64,000 bases of DNA from the NCBI RefSeq assembly GCF_004340525.1, contig NZ_SLWX01000004.1, forward strand, positions 1 through 64,000, written 5' to 3'. A program made the translations under genes and the position numbers. This document shows positions 27,482 to 35,671 of the stretch, in pieces. Origin of the DNA: Chromatocurvus halotolerans (GTDB lineage Bacteria; Pseudomonadota; Gammaproteobacteria; Pseudomonadales; Halieaceae). The notes under the pieces were generated by a model. The model saw nothing but the letters and a program-made list of their open reading frames with translations. It was not told the DNA's origin and searched no databases. The first letter of the stretch is position 1. Each line of letters begins with the position of its first letter.

Positions 27482-27508
27482 TCAAGGTATCGTCGCTCGT
27501 GCCGATAA
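27482..27508 (+). promoter_or_regulatory. Sigma-28 (FliA) promoter of the globin-chemotaxis operon
   Basis: The sequence gccgataa at 27501-27508 is identical to the FliA -10 consensus. Eleven bases upstream, tcaaggta (27482-27489) matches the -35 consensus TAAAGTTT at 5 of 8 positions. The 11-nt spacing is the family value. It lies about 100 bases before the first gene of the operon, and fliA itself is in this window at 41219-41953. Confidence 0.75.
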
Positions 27509-27605
27509 AGAACCCAGCAGGATTTTTGATTGCTTCTCCGGCGGCTGCAGACTGATACTACCGGGTAGACAACATCAGGCAGACCAGACAGTAAGGAATT
27601 GACCC

Positions 27606-27983
27606 TTGGCGCGAATACTCACGGTAGACGACTCCAACTCTCTCAGGCGCATGGTGGCCTTCACCCTCAAGCAGGCCGGACACGAGGTGGTGCAGGCGGT
27701 TGACGGCAGCGACGGCCTGGTAAAAATCCGGGAACAGAAAATCGACCTGGCCCTGGTGGATGTGAACATGCCATCAATGGGGGGTATCGAAATGGTGACG
27801 GAGATGCGCAAGCTGCCAGAATATGCGAAAACCCCGATTCTCATGCTGACCACCGAGTCGAGCGACGAGAAAAAGCAGGAAGGTCGACAGGCCGGTGCCA
27901 CCGGCTGGATCGTCAAGCCCTTCAGCCCGGAGCAACTTCTGGGGATCGTGGAGAAAGTCCTGGGCAGGACCAGTCCAGCGTGA
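27606..27983 (+). CDS. Single-domain response regulator (CheY-like)
   Basis: A 125-residue receiver domain. Acidic pocket D8-D9, phosphorylation site Asp52 (LVDVNMPSMGG), Thr in LMLTTE and Lys in GWIVKPF are all in place. No output domain. The start is TTG 27606 with AAGGA about 12 bases upstream. It opens the operon whose next members are cheW and a chemoreceptor, so it is a second CheY besides that at 40775-41167. It lacks the Trp after the phosphorylated Asp that the other CheY has. It may bind the motor, or act as a phosphate sink. Eleven bases separate it from cheW. Confidence 0.93.
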   Translation: MARILTVDDSNSLRRMVAFTLKQAGHEVVQAVDGSDGLVKIREQKIDLALVDVNMPSMGGIEMVTEMRKLPEYAKTPILMLTTESSDEKKQEGRQAGATGWIVKPFSPEQLLGIVEKVLGRTSPA

Positions 27984-27993
27984 GGGATCCGTC

Positions 27994-28527
27994 ATGAATT
28001 CAGTGGAGGCGTACGGCATCGGCAGCAGCCGCGACAGCACCAACCAGTACCTGACATTCATCCTCGACGATGAGGAGTACGGTATCGACATCCTGCAGGT
28101 GCAGGAAATCCGCGGCTGGAGCAAGACCCGACCAATTCCCAACTCGCCATCCTGGCTGAAAGGGATCATTGATCTGAGAGGCAGTATTGTCCCGATCATC
28201 GACCTGCGGGAACGCTTTCACATTGCGCCGCTGGAGTACGGCCCGAACACGGTCGTCATTGTTGTGCGCTTTCACGACGAAAAGAACCGGGACCAGCGCG
28301 ATCTGGGGATCGTTGTCGACGCCGTCTCCGAGGTTTACAGCGTAGCGCCGAAGTCCGTCAAATCCGCTCCCAATGTCGGCAGCGCGATAGACGAACAGCT
28401 GATTGAAGGGATCGCCATGATCAATGACAAGATGATCGTGCTGCTTGACATGGACAGACTGCGGGAGGGAATACTCACGCCGGGGTCCGACATCGCCAGA
28501 ACAATAAAACAAGAGGCAAAGGCATGA
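27994..28527 (+). CDS. cheW: CheW adaptor protein
   Basis: A 177-residue CheW that would couple the downstream receptor to CheA. The double beta-barrel blocks are visible: [54 protein letters not shown] and the C-terminal [10 protein letters not shown]. The conserved Arg in DLRGS is present. ATG 27994 has a GAGGGA ribosome site. The stop overlaps the receptor's start (ATGA), a strong sign of coupled expression with this particular receptor. A second CheW lies in the flagellar cluster at 34556-35083. Confidence 0.95.
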   Translation: MNSVEAYGIGSSRDSTNQYLTFILDDEEYGIDILQVQEIRGWSKTRPIPNSPSWLKGIIDLRGSIVPIIDLRERFHIAPLEYGPNTVVIVVRFHDEKNRDQRDLGIVVDAVSEVYSVAPKSVKSAPNVGSAIDEQLIEGIAMINDKMIVLLDMDRLREGILTPGSDIARTIKQEAKA

Positions 28528-31019
28528 ATATAGAAGCCACGGTGCCCGCCGGGGAAGCCGACGACACGCTGCAGCTCAGTCTTCTCGAGGAAAGCTTTGC
28601 AATTCTGGAGCCCTTCGGAGAGCAGGTCGTCGGCCGATTCTACGACAAATTGTTCACCGACTACCCCTCGGTGAAACCCCTCTTCCAGAACACGACCACC
28701 GCAAAGCAGCAGACCAAGCTGCTGGCGGCACTGAAGCTCGTGGTCAACAGCCTGCGCAAGCCGGAGCAGCTCGAGCAGGCACTGGTCGAGATGGGCGCCC
28801 GGCACCAGGCCTACGGCGCGGAGCCGGCGCATTACGAGGCGGTTGCCTCGACCCTACTGGATGCCATGGCAGAAACCGCCGGCGGCGCCTGGAATACACA
28901 GTATGAAAACGCCTGGCGCGATGCGCTGAATCTGGTCGGCGACGTGATGTTAAGTGCTTACAAACCCGTGGAGGAGACCCCGATGACGGACAGTACCAAC
29001 GTAATGAAAGCAGCCCCGGGTGCACAGGAAAATGTCCACATCGGCGGCAAGGCTCTGGGCGCAGGGGCAGCAGAGTCTGCCATGGCACAGCAACTGGAGG
29101 CGCTGCGAGCCGAGATTGATGCCCTGGACCGATCGCAAGGACGCATCGAATTCAATCTCGACGGCACTATTATCACGGCTAACGAGAACTTTCTTGACAT
29201 CGTCGGCTACACGCTAGGCGAACTACAGGGCATGCACCATAGCAAGCTGTGCGACCCGGAGTACGCACGCAGCAGTGAGTACAAGGAATTCTGGCGCATC
29301 CTCAACAGCGGAGACTTCCACTCAGGCATCTTCCCGCGCAGAAACAAGCAAGGTGAAGAGTTCTGGATTCGTGCTACCTACAATCCAGTCGTGGACAGCG
29401 ACGGCAGGTTGTACAAGGTGCTGAAGCTCGCCACCGATGCCACCCTCGAGCATAAAACTCAGGTGGAGGTAAGCCGCCTCAAGTCAGCTGTGGAAAGCGT
29501 CACCACCAACATCATGATGTGTGATGCCGACCTGAACATTGTCTACGCCAACCCGGCCGTCACCAACATGTTCAAGAACCGGGCCGCCGAAATGCGCCAG
29601 CGCTTCCCCGGTTTTGATCCCATGAACCTTGTTGGACAGAACATTGACCAGTTCCACAAGAACCCGGCCCATCAGCGCTCCATGCTGCGCGACGCGAGTC
29701 GCATGCCCGCGCGAGCGACGATGGATATCACGGGGATCGAGCTCGAAGTGAACGCGAACATGATCAAGGGCCCCAAGGGCGAAGACATGGGGAACGTGGT
29801 CGAGTGGAAAGACATCACCGATATGCGCGATATCCGCAACGTCATTTTCGCAGCCACTGAGGGTGACTTCTCCCAAAGAATAGACACCAGCGAAGCCGAG
29901 AGCCTGTTCAAGGACGTCGGCGATCTGGTCAACAGCCTGATGGTCGTCAGCGAGAAGAGCCTCACGGAGGTGGCTGGCGTCGCCCAGAAGCTGGCCGAGG
30001 GCGATCTCACAAGCACCATCGACGACGACTACAAAGGCCTGTTCGGCAAGCTGAAGGACGACGTCAATACCACCGTCCTCAATCTTCGCGACATGATCGG
30101 CCAGATACGTGAGGGTGCCATGAGCATCGGTTCGTCTGCCTCGGAGATTTCCCAGGGCAATATCGATCTGTCCCAGCGCACCGAGGAACAAGCCTCGTCC
30201 CTTGAGGAAACCGCCTCCAGCATGGAGCAGATGACCTCTGCCGTGAAGTCCAGCGCCGACAATGCTCGACAGGCTAACCAGCTCTCTACCACGGCCCGGG
30301 AACAGGCTGAGAAAGGTGGCGACGTGGTCAGCGAGGCCGTCGCCGCCATGGCAGAGATCAACAAGTCGTCGGGCAAGATTTCCGAGATCATCGGCGTCAT
30401 CGACGAAATCGCCTTCCAGACCAACCTGCTGGCACTGAATGCAGCGGTAGAGGCTGCGAGAGCCGGCGAACAGGGTCGTGGCTTTGCCGTGGTGGCCGCC
30501 GAGGTGCGTAACCTGGCGCAGCGAAGCGCCCAGGCCGCGAAGGAAATCAAGACCCTGATCAAGGACAGCGTGGCCAAGGTAGAAGACGGCAGCAAGCTGG
30601 TGGATGATTCCGGCACCACGCTGGCCGAAATTGTCACCGCCGTGAAGAAAGTCAGCGACATCATTGCCGAAATCGCCGCGGCAGCCCAGGAGCAGTCCTC
30701 CGGTATCGAAGAGGTGAACAAGGCCATCACGCAGCTGGATGAGGTGACGCAACAGAACGCAGCCCTGGTGGAAGAGGCGGCGGCCGCGTCCAAGTCGATG
30801 GATGACCAGTCGAATTCGCTGCAGGAGCTGGTGGCCATCTTCAACGTCGGAGACCAGGCCGCGATGGCGCCGGCACCCCGCGTCAGGCCACAGGCGCCGG
30901 CTCACGCCAGTGACAACCGCCGCAGCAATGGCCCACGAGCCGTCCCGGCTCCGGCGGCACAGCGGCGTCCCGCCCCCCGTGCCAGCAGCGCCGATAACGA
31001 GGACTGGGAGGAGTTCTAA
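28524..31019 (+). CDS. Soluble globin-PAS-PAS methyl-accepting chemotaxis protein with CheR tether
   Basis: An 831-residue receptor without any membrane helix. Residues 12-130 are a haem globin: F8 proximal His94 in [13 protein letters not shown], and a C-D/E region with [13 protein letters not shown]. Two PAS domains follow (about 200-310, [20 protein letters not shown]; about 318-430, [18 protein letters not shown]). Next come HAMP-like repeats (about 435-540, [11 protein letters not shown]) and the signalling hairpin, whose tip holds [21 protein letters not shown] proline-rich tail ends in D-W-E-E-F, the W-x-x-F pentapeptide that docks CheR or CheB. It probably senses oxygen or another haem ligand in the cytoplasm. 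It overlaps cheW by 4 nt and is followed by cheR, cheD and cheB. Confidence 0.93.
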   Translation: MNIEATVPAGEADDTLQLSLLEESFAILEPFGEQVVGRFYDKLFTDYPSVKPLFQNTTTAKQQTKLLAALKLVVNSLRKPEQLEQALVEMGARHQAYGAEPAHYEAVASTLLDAMAETAGGAWNTQYENAWRDALNLVGDVMLSAYKPVEETPMTDSTNVMKAAPGAQENVHIGGKALGAGAAESAMAQQLEALRAEIDALDRSQGRIEFNLDGTIITANENFLDIVGYTLGELQGMHHSKLCDPEYARSSEYKEFWRILNSGDFHSGIFPRRNKQGEEFWIRATYNPVVDSDGRLYKVLKLATDATLEHKTQVEVSRLKSAVESVTTNIMMCDADLNIVYANPAVTNMFKNRAAEMRQRFPGFDPMNLVGQNIDQFHKNPAHQRSMLRDASRMPARATMDITGIELEVNANMIKGPKGEDMGNVVEWKDITDMRDIRNVIFAATEGDFSQRIDTSEAESLFKDVGDLVNSLMVVSEKSLTEVAGVAQKLAEGDLTSTIDDDYKGLFGKLKDDVNTTVLNLRDMIGQIREGAMSIGSSASEISQGNIDLSQRTEEQASSLEETASSMEQMTSAVKSSADNARQANQLSTTAREQAEKGGDVVSEAVAAMAEINKSSGKISEIIGVIDEIAFQTNLLALNAAVEAARAGEQGRGFAVVAAEVRNLAQRSAQAAKEIKTLIKDSVAKVEDGSKLVDDSGTTLAEIVTAVKKVSDIIAEIAAAAQEQSSGIEEVNKAITQLDEVTQQNAALVEEAAAASKSMDDQSNSLQELVAIFNVGDQAAMAPAPRVRPQAPAHASDNRRSNGPRAVPAPAAQRRPAPRASSADNEDWEEF

Positions 31020-31038
31020 GGCCCGGCAGGCTGGGCAA

Positions 31039-31070
31039 GCAACGCGTTCGCAGTTGCTGCGACGCGTTGC
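31039..31070 (+). other. Strong stem-loop between the receptor gene and cheR
   Basis: An inverted repeat with arms gcaacgcgttcgca and tgcgacgcgttgc pairs over 13 bp with one bulged T and a gttgc loop. It lies 19 bases past the receptor stop and about 58 before cheR. No T-run follows, so it would not act as an intrinsic terminator; an RNase barrier or attenuation role is inference. Confidence 0.6.
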
Positions 31071-31128
31071 AACGGAGTAACCCGGTGGCGACACAGTATC
31101 CAGATGGCCGTTAACGACAGAAGAGACT

Positions 31129-31989
31129 ATGAAGCCAAACGAGAAACCGAAAGCCACCGCCGCACCCCGGGACAGTGAGTTTCAGCTCACGGACCGGGAT
31201 TTCAACTTCATCAAGGCATTCATCGCCAAGGCGGCGGGCATCGAGCTGAGCGATGCCAAGCGCAACCTGGTCTACAGCCGTCTGGTACGCCGCCTTCGCG
31301 TTCTGAACCTGCCGACCTTCAGCGCCTACTGCAGCCATCTGGAAAGCGGAGACGAGACGGAGCTCGAACACTGCGTCAATGCGCTGACGACCAATCTCAC
31401 CTCGTTCTTTCGTGAGTCCCATCACTTTGATTTTCTCGAGCGCGAGTTGCTTCCCACGCTCTTGAAACAGAAGCGCGACAGGGAACTGCGCGTATGGTCG
31501 GCGGGCTGCTCTACCGGTGAAGAGCCGTATTCTCTGGCCATGGTTCTGGCCGAGCGCGTGCCTGAGAGCTGGAACGTGCGCATTCTCGCCACCGACCTCG
31601 ACAGTTCCGTTGTCGCGACCGGCACCGCGGGGCAGTACACCCTCGAGCGCATTACCGGCATTACCGAGGCCCGCCGGAAGCGCTGGTTTTTGCGCGGCAA
31701 GGGCGCCCATGATGGCCAGGTCCGTGTGCGTCAGGAGCTCAGGGACATGATTACCTTCAGGCGCCTCAACCTGCAGGATCCGTGGCCGCTGCGGCACAAG
31801 TTTGACTTCATCTTCTGTCGCAATGTCGTGATCTACTTCAACAAGGATACCCAGCGCGTTTTGTTCGATCGCTTTGCCGAGCAGCTGACGCCCGGCGGCC
31901 ATCTTTTTATCGGACATTCTGAAACCCTTTACCGGGTCAGCGACCGCTTCAAGCTGCTGGGAAGTACCGTTTACCAGCGCGTGAACTAG
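31129..31989 (+). CDS. cheR: Chemoreceptor glutamate methyltransferase CheR
   Basis: A 286-residue enzyme that methylates receptor glutamates using S-adenosylmethionine. An N-terminal helical domain (LTDRDFNFIKAFIAKAAGIE, then KRNLVYSRLVRRLR) precedes the methyltransferase fold: TSFFRESHHFDFL, the SAM-site VWSAGCSTGEEPYSLAMVL, ILATDLDSSV, IFCRNVVIYF and LFIGHSETL. The segment around RGKGAHDGQVRV occupies the beta-subdomain that binds receptor pentapeptides. This fits the W-x-x-F tail of the receptor immediately upstream. AAGAGAC precedes the ATG. It is in the receptor-cheR-cheD-cheB order. Confidence 0.96.
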   Translation: MKPNEKPKATAAPRDSEFQLTDRDFNFIKAFIAKAAGIELSDAKRNLVYSRLVRRLRVLNLPTFSAYCSHLESGDETELEHCVNALTTNLTSFFRESHHFDFLERELLPTLLKQKRDRELRVWSAGCSTGEEPYSLAMVLAERVPESWNVRILATDLDSSVVATGTAGQYTLERITGITEARRKRWFLRGKGAHDGQVRVRQELRDMITFRRLNLQDPWPLRHKFDFIFCRNVVIYFNKDTQRVLFDRFAEQLTPGGHLFIGHSETLYRVSDRFKLLGSTVYQRVN

Positions 31990-32003
31990 GCCAGCGCTGC
32001 GAT

Positions 32004-32648
32004 ATGGCAAATCTCTTCGCCAAACGCCCGGGCACTCCCGATTCGCCGCCAGTCATCCCGGGGTTTGAGCATATCAAGCGCTACTGGGATCCCTCGCGCA
32101 ATCTGCACGTGGCCAAGCTGCTGCCGGGCGAGTATTACATTTCCATGCGCGGCGAAATGATCACCACGGTTCTCGGCTCCTGCATCTCTGCGTGCATCCG
32201 GGATCGCAAGCTGGGTATCGGGGGCATGAATCATTTCATGCTGCCGCACAGCGCCAGGCTGGACGACTGGGGGGGAAGCTCAAGCTCGGCACGCTACGGC
32301 AGCTACGCCATGGAGAAGCTGATCAACGAGATCCTGAAAGCCGGGGGGCGCCGCGAAAACCTTGAGGTGAAGGCCTTCGGCGGTGGCAGAATCGTGTCGG
32401 GCATGACCGACGTTGGGCGTAAAAACATTGCTTTTCTGCACGAGTTTTTGCAAATTGAGGGCCTGAGGCTCACGGCGGAGGATATGGGAAGCCTACATCC
32501 ACGCAAGGTCAATTTTTTCCCCGACAGCGGCAGGGTCCAGGTCAAGAAGCTGCGCTCCATGCACAACGACACCATCGTACAGCGCGAGAGCCGCTATATG
32601 GAGGAGCTGGTCGAGGCGCCGGTGCAAGGCAATGTCGAACTTTTCTGA
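32004..32648 (+). CDS. cheD: Chemoreceptor glutamine deamidase CheD
   Basis: A 214-residue CheD. The catalytic Cys is in TTVLGSCISACIRD, the His in GGMNHFMLP, and the Thr of the triad precedes the GSC motif. The FGGGRIVSG stretch and the ending with RVQVKKLR are typical. CheD deamidates receptor glutamines and in some bacteria also tunes CheC-type phosphatases. An N-terminal extension of about 35 residues is common. It follows cheR by 14 bases and precedes cheB by 18, so all three receptor-modifying enzymes are co-expressed with the globin receptor. Confidence 0.95.
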   Translation: MANLFAKRPGTPDSPPVIPGFEHIKRYWDPSRNLHVAKLLPGEYYISMRGEMITTVLGSCISACIRDRKLGIGGMNHFMLPHSARLDDWGGSSSSARYGSYAMEKLINEILKAGGRRENLEVKAFGGGRIVSGMTDVGRKNIAFLHEFLQIEGLRLTAEDMGSLHPRKVNFFPDSGRVQVKKLRSMHNDTIVQRESRYMEELVEAPVQGNVELF

Positions 32649-32666
32649 ACACAGGAATCGAGGTTG

Positions 32667-33752
32667 ATGGCAGGCAAGATTCGCGTTCTGGTAGTGGACG
32701 ATTCGGCACTGATCCGCCGTCTGCTGACAGACATGCTGAACAGCGCCCCCGACATCGAGGTCGTGGGCACCGCAGCCGATCCCCTGATAGCCAGAGACAA
32801 GATCAAGAGCCTGAAGCCGGATGTCCTCACGCTCGATATCGAAATGCCAAGGATGGACGGCATTACCTTTTTGCGCAATCTCATGCGCCTGCGACCGATG
32901 CCCGTGGTCATGGTATCGACCCTGACCGAGCAGGGCGCCGACGTGACGCTGCAGGCACTGGAAATCGGCGCTGTGGATTTCGTGACCAAACCCAAGCTGG
33001 ACGTCTCCCGCGCGCTCAACGACTATGTCGAGGAACTGGTGACGAAGGTGAGGGCCGCCTCGGTCGCCAAGGTAAGGCGACTGGCGAGTCTCGAATCACC
33101 CCAGCCGATGCAGTCATCGGATGCGGTGATTCCCCGGCGGCCGGCGCATCATCTGCGCACCACCGACCAGATTATCGCCATTGGCGCATCCACCGGCGGC
33201 ACCGAGGCGATCAAAAGCGTTCTCATGGGCATGCCTCGCGATGCTCCCGGCATTGTCATTGCCCAGCACATTCCCCCCGGCTTCAGCGCGGCCTTTGCCG
33301 ACCGCATGGACCGATTGACGCCGCTCAATGTCAAGGAAGCCGAGGATGGCGATGTGGTCATTCCCGGGCATGCCTTTGTCGCACCGGGAGACAGGCATCT
33401 ACTGCTGGTTCGCAACGGCGCGCGCTATGTTTGCCGACTGAATGATGGCGAGCCGGTAAACCGTCACCGACCCAGTGTCGACGTGCTGTTCCGCTCTGTT
33501 CTGCAGGCCGCGGGTATCAACGCCGTCAGCGCCATTCTGACAGGCATGGGCGCGGATGGTGCAGAGGGGCTGCGGGAGATGCGCGAAGCCGGTCTGCATA
33601 CGATCGCCCAGGATGAGGGGACCAGCGTGGTGTGGGGCATGCCTGGCGAAGCCTTCAAGCGCGGCGGCGCCTGCGAGGTGCTTCCTCTGCAGGCCATCGC
33701 CAGGCACCTGCTGAGAGCCGTGTGGAAAGAGCCGCGCGCGGCGTCAGGATGA
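32667..33752 (+). CDS. cheB: Protein-glutamate methylesterase CheB
   Basis: A 361-residue two-domain enzyme. An N-terminal receiver (VLVVDDSALIRR, phosphorylation Asp in LTLDIEMPRMDG) is followed by a linker and the methylesterase domain with the serine of IGASTGGTEA, the histidine of AQHIPPGFSAAFA and the aspartate of GMGADGAEG as catalytic triad. It removes receptor methyl groups when phosphorylated by CheA and may deamidate alongside CheD. ATG 32667 is preferred to TTG one codon earlier; AGGAATCGAGG lies just upstream. No other cheB occurs in the flagellar cluster of this window, so this copy probably serves the whole array. Confidence 0.96.
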   Translation: MAGKIRVLVVDDSALIRRLLTDMLNSAPDIEVVGTAADPLIARDKIKSLKPDVLTLDIEMPRMDGITFLRNLMRLRPMPVVMVSTLTEQGADVTLQALEIGAVDFVTKPKLDVSRALNDYVEELVTKVRAASVAKVRRLASLESPQPMQSSDAVIPRRPAHHLRTTDQIIAIGASTGGTEAIKSVLMGMPRDAPGIVIAQHIPPGFSAAFADRMDRLTPLNVKEAEDGDVVIPGHAFVAPGDRHLLLVRNGARYVCRLNDGEPVNRHRPSVDVLFRSVLQAAGINAVSAILTGMGADGAEGLREMREAGLHTIAQDEGTSVVWGMPGEAFKRGGACEVLPLQAIARHLLRAVWKEPRAASG

Positions 33753-33761
33753 CACCCCAAT

Positions 33762-34289
33762 ATGAGTGACTCCGGCCGCACCAGCGACACATCCCCAGGC
33801 GCGGCTCCGGACAGCGGTGAACCGGCGCGAGCGCGAGCCACGGACGTAGGCATCGCTCCGGAGATCCGCGCCTGCAATGAGCTCGGCGCCCTGCTTGCTA
33901 ACGAACTTGCCGAGGTCGAGCAGGAGATCGAGCGTGTTACCGGCATCATCTCCGAGGGGGCGACGGCGCTGTCGACCAGTTTCGACCAGCTGCACAGGCT
34001 GGCCAGTCACGAGCGACATGAACCGCAGAGCGCCGCAGCCGAGGAACTGGAGCTGGCAATATCGACGGCAATACGCGCGCTTCAATTCGAGGACATTGCA
34101 ACCCAGGCCCTTGCGGAAGCGCTGCGAAGCGTATCCTACCTGCGCGGCGTGGCAGATCAGGTAGAGACCGTTCACGACGCGGGTGAGCTGGCAACCCGCA
34201 TCAGTGAACAGCACCGCATCTGGTCAAAGATGCGGCGCAAGGCAGTGCTGCAGAAGAATCTGGACCAGGGCTCGGTCGATCTGTTCTGA
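33762..34289 (+). CDS. Helical chemotaxis-operon protein with a CheZ-like motif
   Basis: A 175-residue, mostly helical protein nine bases after cheB. Residues 1-30 are disordered (Ser/Pro/Ala rich). Helices follow (ACNELGALLANELAEVEQEI), and then ALQFEDIATQALAEAL at about residue 107. The core QFEDIATQ lines up with the NYQDLAGQ of the CheZ at 40041-40778, conserving the Asp and Gln that form the phosphatase site in CheZ. The end reads NLDQGSVDLF. I do not recognise a named family. It may be a CheY-P phosphatase or array-associated protein dedicated to this operon; that is inference. Confidence 0.7.
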   Translation: MSDSGRTSDTSPGAAPDSGEPARARATDVGIAPEIRACNELGALLANELAEVEQEIERVTGIISEGATALSTSFDQLHRLASHERHEPQSAAAEELELAISTAIRALQFEDIATQALAEALRSVSYLRGVADQVETVHDAGELATRISEQHRIWSKMRRKAVLQKNLDQGSVDLF

Positions 34290-34338
34290 CGCGTTCGAGC
34301 AGGCGCGGTAACGGTAGCACCGGCGTCCATGCGTCATG

Positions 34339-34572
34339 TCAGGCGTAGTCGTCCACCAGGGGCTCATGATCGTCCGGGTCATCAGGACTGTACGGCATCT
34401 CCGGCACCGACCCGTCCTCACGCTGCTCACGCGTGACGTCACTGTCATCTCGCGAGTTGTCCCCTCCGTCGTCCCCGCCGCGGCGCGGTTGCGAGCCCTG
34501 CCCCGGCACCCGGTGACGTCGCGGAGGTCGCGCAGGGACCGTGGGGCTTACCGGATCAAGCGGCTGCGCCAT
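34339..34572 (-). CDS. Small acidic hypothetical protein at the end of the che operon
   Basis: A 77-residue, disordered-looking protein: proline/arginine-rich N-terminus (PARPPRRHRVPGQGSQP), then a strongly acidic tail ending PLVDDYA. The ATG at 34572 lies inside the end of the upstream cheW (17-nt overlap), the normal arrangement for the last gene of this minus-strand operon, where other gammaproteobacteria carry a DUF2802 gene. I see no DUF2802 similarity. The ending recalls the LLDIYA end of FliK here. The role is unknown. It faces the convergent plus-strand operon, and the 49-base gap shows no clear terminator. Confidence 0.5.
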   Translation of the reverse strand: MAQPLDPVSPTVPARPPRRHRVPGQGSQPRRGGDDGGDNSRDDSDVTREQREDGSVPEMPYSPDDPDDHEPLVDDYA

Positions 34573-35083
34573 GCTGCGCGGCGGGCTCGTTGATACCGGA
34601 CATCGTGGATGCATCCACCAGGATCATCATGCCGGTTTCTGTCTCGATCACGCCTTCGACATCGAAGGAGGTTTCTCCCTGAAGTTTTTCCAGTCGATTA
34701 TTGTTGAGGACCTGAACCTCCAGCACCTCATCCACCACCAGACCAACGTGCTCGTCATTGACATCCAGAATCACGATCCAGTCGATACTGTCTCCCGGCT
34801 CCCTCGGCTTCAGGCGCAGGCGCCGTCTGGCATCCACGACGGTGACGATGTTACCGCGGACGTTAATAACGCCGAGCACGAAATGCGCTGCGCCGGAGAC
34901 AGGCGTGATATCGCCTGCGCACAGGATCTCCTGCACCTGCAGCACGCTGACACCGTAGTCCTGATGATCCACCACGAAGCGCAACCATTCATTGCGGTTT
35001 TCGCTCACGCGCTCGTTGAGGTCATCCAGCGCGTCGTCACGCAGACTGTTGCGGTCTTGGTATTCCTGTCTATCCAGATCCAT
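34556..35083 (-). CDS. cheW: CheW adaptor protein (flagellar cluster copy)
   Basis: A 175-residue CheW. About 30 charged N-terminal residues precede the domain: EWLRFVVDHQDYGVSVLQVQ, then the HFVLGVINVRGNIVTVVDAR block with the conserved N-V-R-G, VGLVVDEVLEVQVL and GMMILVDAST. It bridges receptors and CheA in the polar array. It ends the set motC-motD-parC-parP-cheW, which matches the Vibrio/Pseudomonas order. The gap to parP is 48 bases. Confidence 0.95.
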   Translation of the reverse strand: MDLDRQEYQDRNSLRDDALDDLNERVSENRNEWLRFVVDHQDYGVSVLQVQEILCAGDITPVSGAAHFVLGVINVRGNIVTVVDARRRLRLKPREPGDSIDWIVILDVNDEHVGLVVDEVLEVQVLNNNRLEKLQGETSFDVEGVIETETGMMILVDASTMSGINEPAAQHGAAA

Positions 35084-35131
35084 TGTGTCTGACTCCCTGA
35101 TTAACTGTCACGCCCGACGATGTCGCCGGAC

Positions 35132-35671
35132 TTACTTGCCACCGAACCGGCCCAGCTGTCTGATACTGTCAAGGTCGAGCAGTACACAGCGCTTCTCGAC
35201 CACCGTTCCCGCCAGCCAGGGGCGTATGCCCAGGGGGCCACGCCAGCAAACCTCGTCGGTGGTGATAACCGTGGGCCGCGTCGCCCCCTCCACGGCAACA
35301 CCCCAGTCGCCGTCTCCCAGGACAAGCACCCTGTCGCAGCGCTCCTCGAGCGGTATTTGATCTGGCGACAGATCGTGGGGGAGCGTCAGCAGCGCTAGAT
35401 CGACTATCCATTGCCCGGGCTCGCCGCCCGCGGTCCGCCGCAGCCACGGCGGCGTTGACGGTGAAGCCTGCAGTGGCGGGCAGGACATTTCCCCGCGGAC
35501 ACTGCCCTCGGGAACCGCTATCGCCAGTCCGGACACATCGAAGATGCAGTACCGCTCCGACGTGGATGCCTGCGCGCCATCGCTCTCTCCACCCGGCTCT
35601 TCCAGCAAGGCCTCCAGGTAGCTGTCTATCGCCCGCTCCGAGGCGGTAAGAGGGTCGCTTGCCGGGCTCAT
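35132..35671 (-). CDS. parP: ParP-like protein with CheW-type (AIF) domain
   Basis: A 179-residue protein. A short N-terminal helix (AIDSYLEALLEEP) is followed by a degenerate CheW-like domain (YCIFDVSGLAIAVPEG, QWIVDLALLTLP, VLVLGDGDWGVAVE, GTVVEKRCVLLDLDSI). In polar flagellates ParP uses this domain to enter the receptor-CheA array and links it to the ATPase ParC. Its start overlaps the parC stop by four bases, supporting the pairing. Many ParP proteins have a longer N-terminus, so this is a compact version. The name rests on context plus fold. Confidence 0.78.
   Translation of the reverse strand: MSPASDPLTASERAIDSYLEALLEEPGGESDGAQASTSERYCIFDVSGLAIAVPEGSVRGEMSCPPLQASPSTPPWLRRTAGGEPGQWIVDLALLTLPHDLSPDQIPLEERCDRVLVLGDGDWGVAVEGATRPTVITTDEVCWRGPLGIRPWLAGTVVEKRCVLLDLDSIRQLGRFGGK

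Noticed and set aside
25833-27485. A 550-codon minus-strand open frame opposite the DUF5916 gene
   Set aside because: The sense strand has the DUF5916 hallmark. The antisense translation is Val/Ala/His-rich without motifs.
29484-31157. A 557-codon minus-strand frame opposite the chemoreceptor
   Set aside because: It is complementary to the highly conserved MCP signalling domain; an open antisense frame is a side effect.
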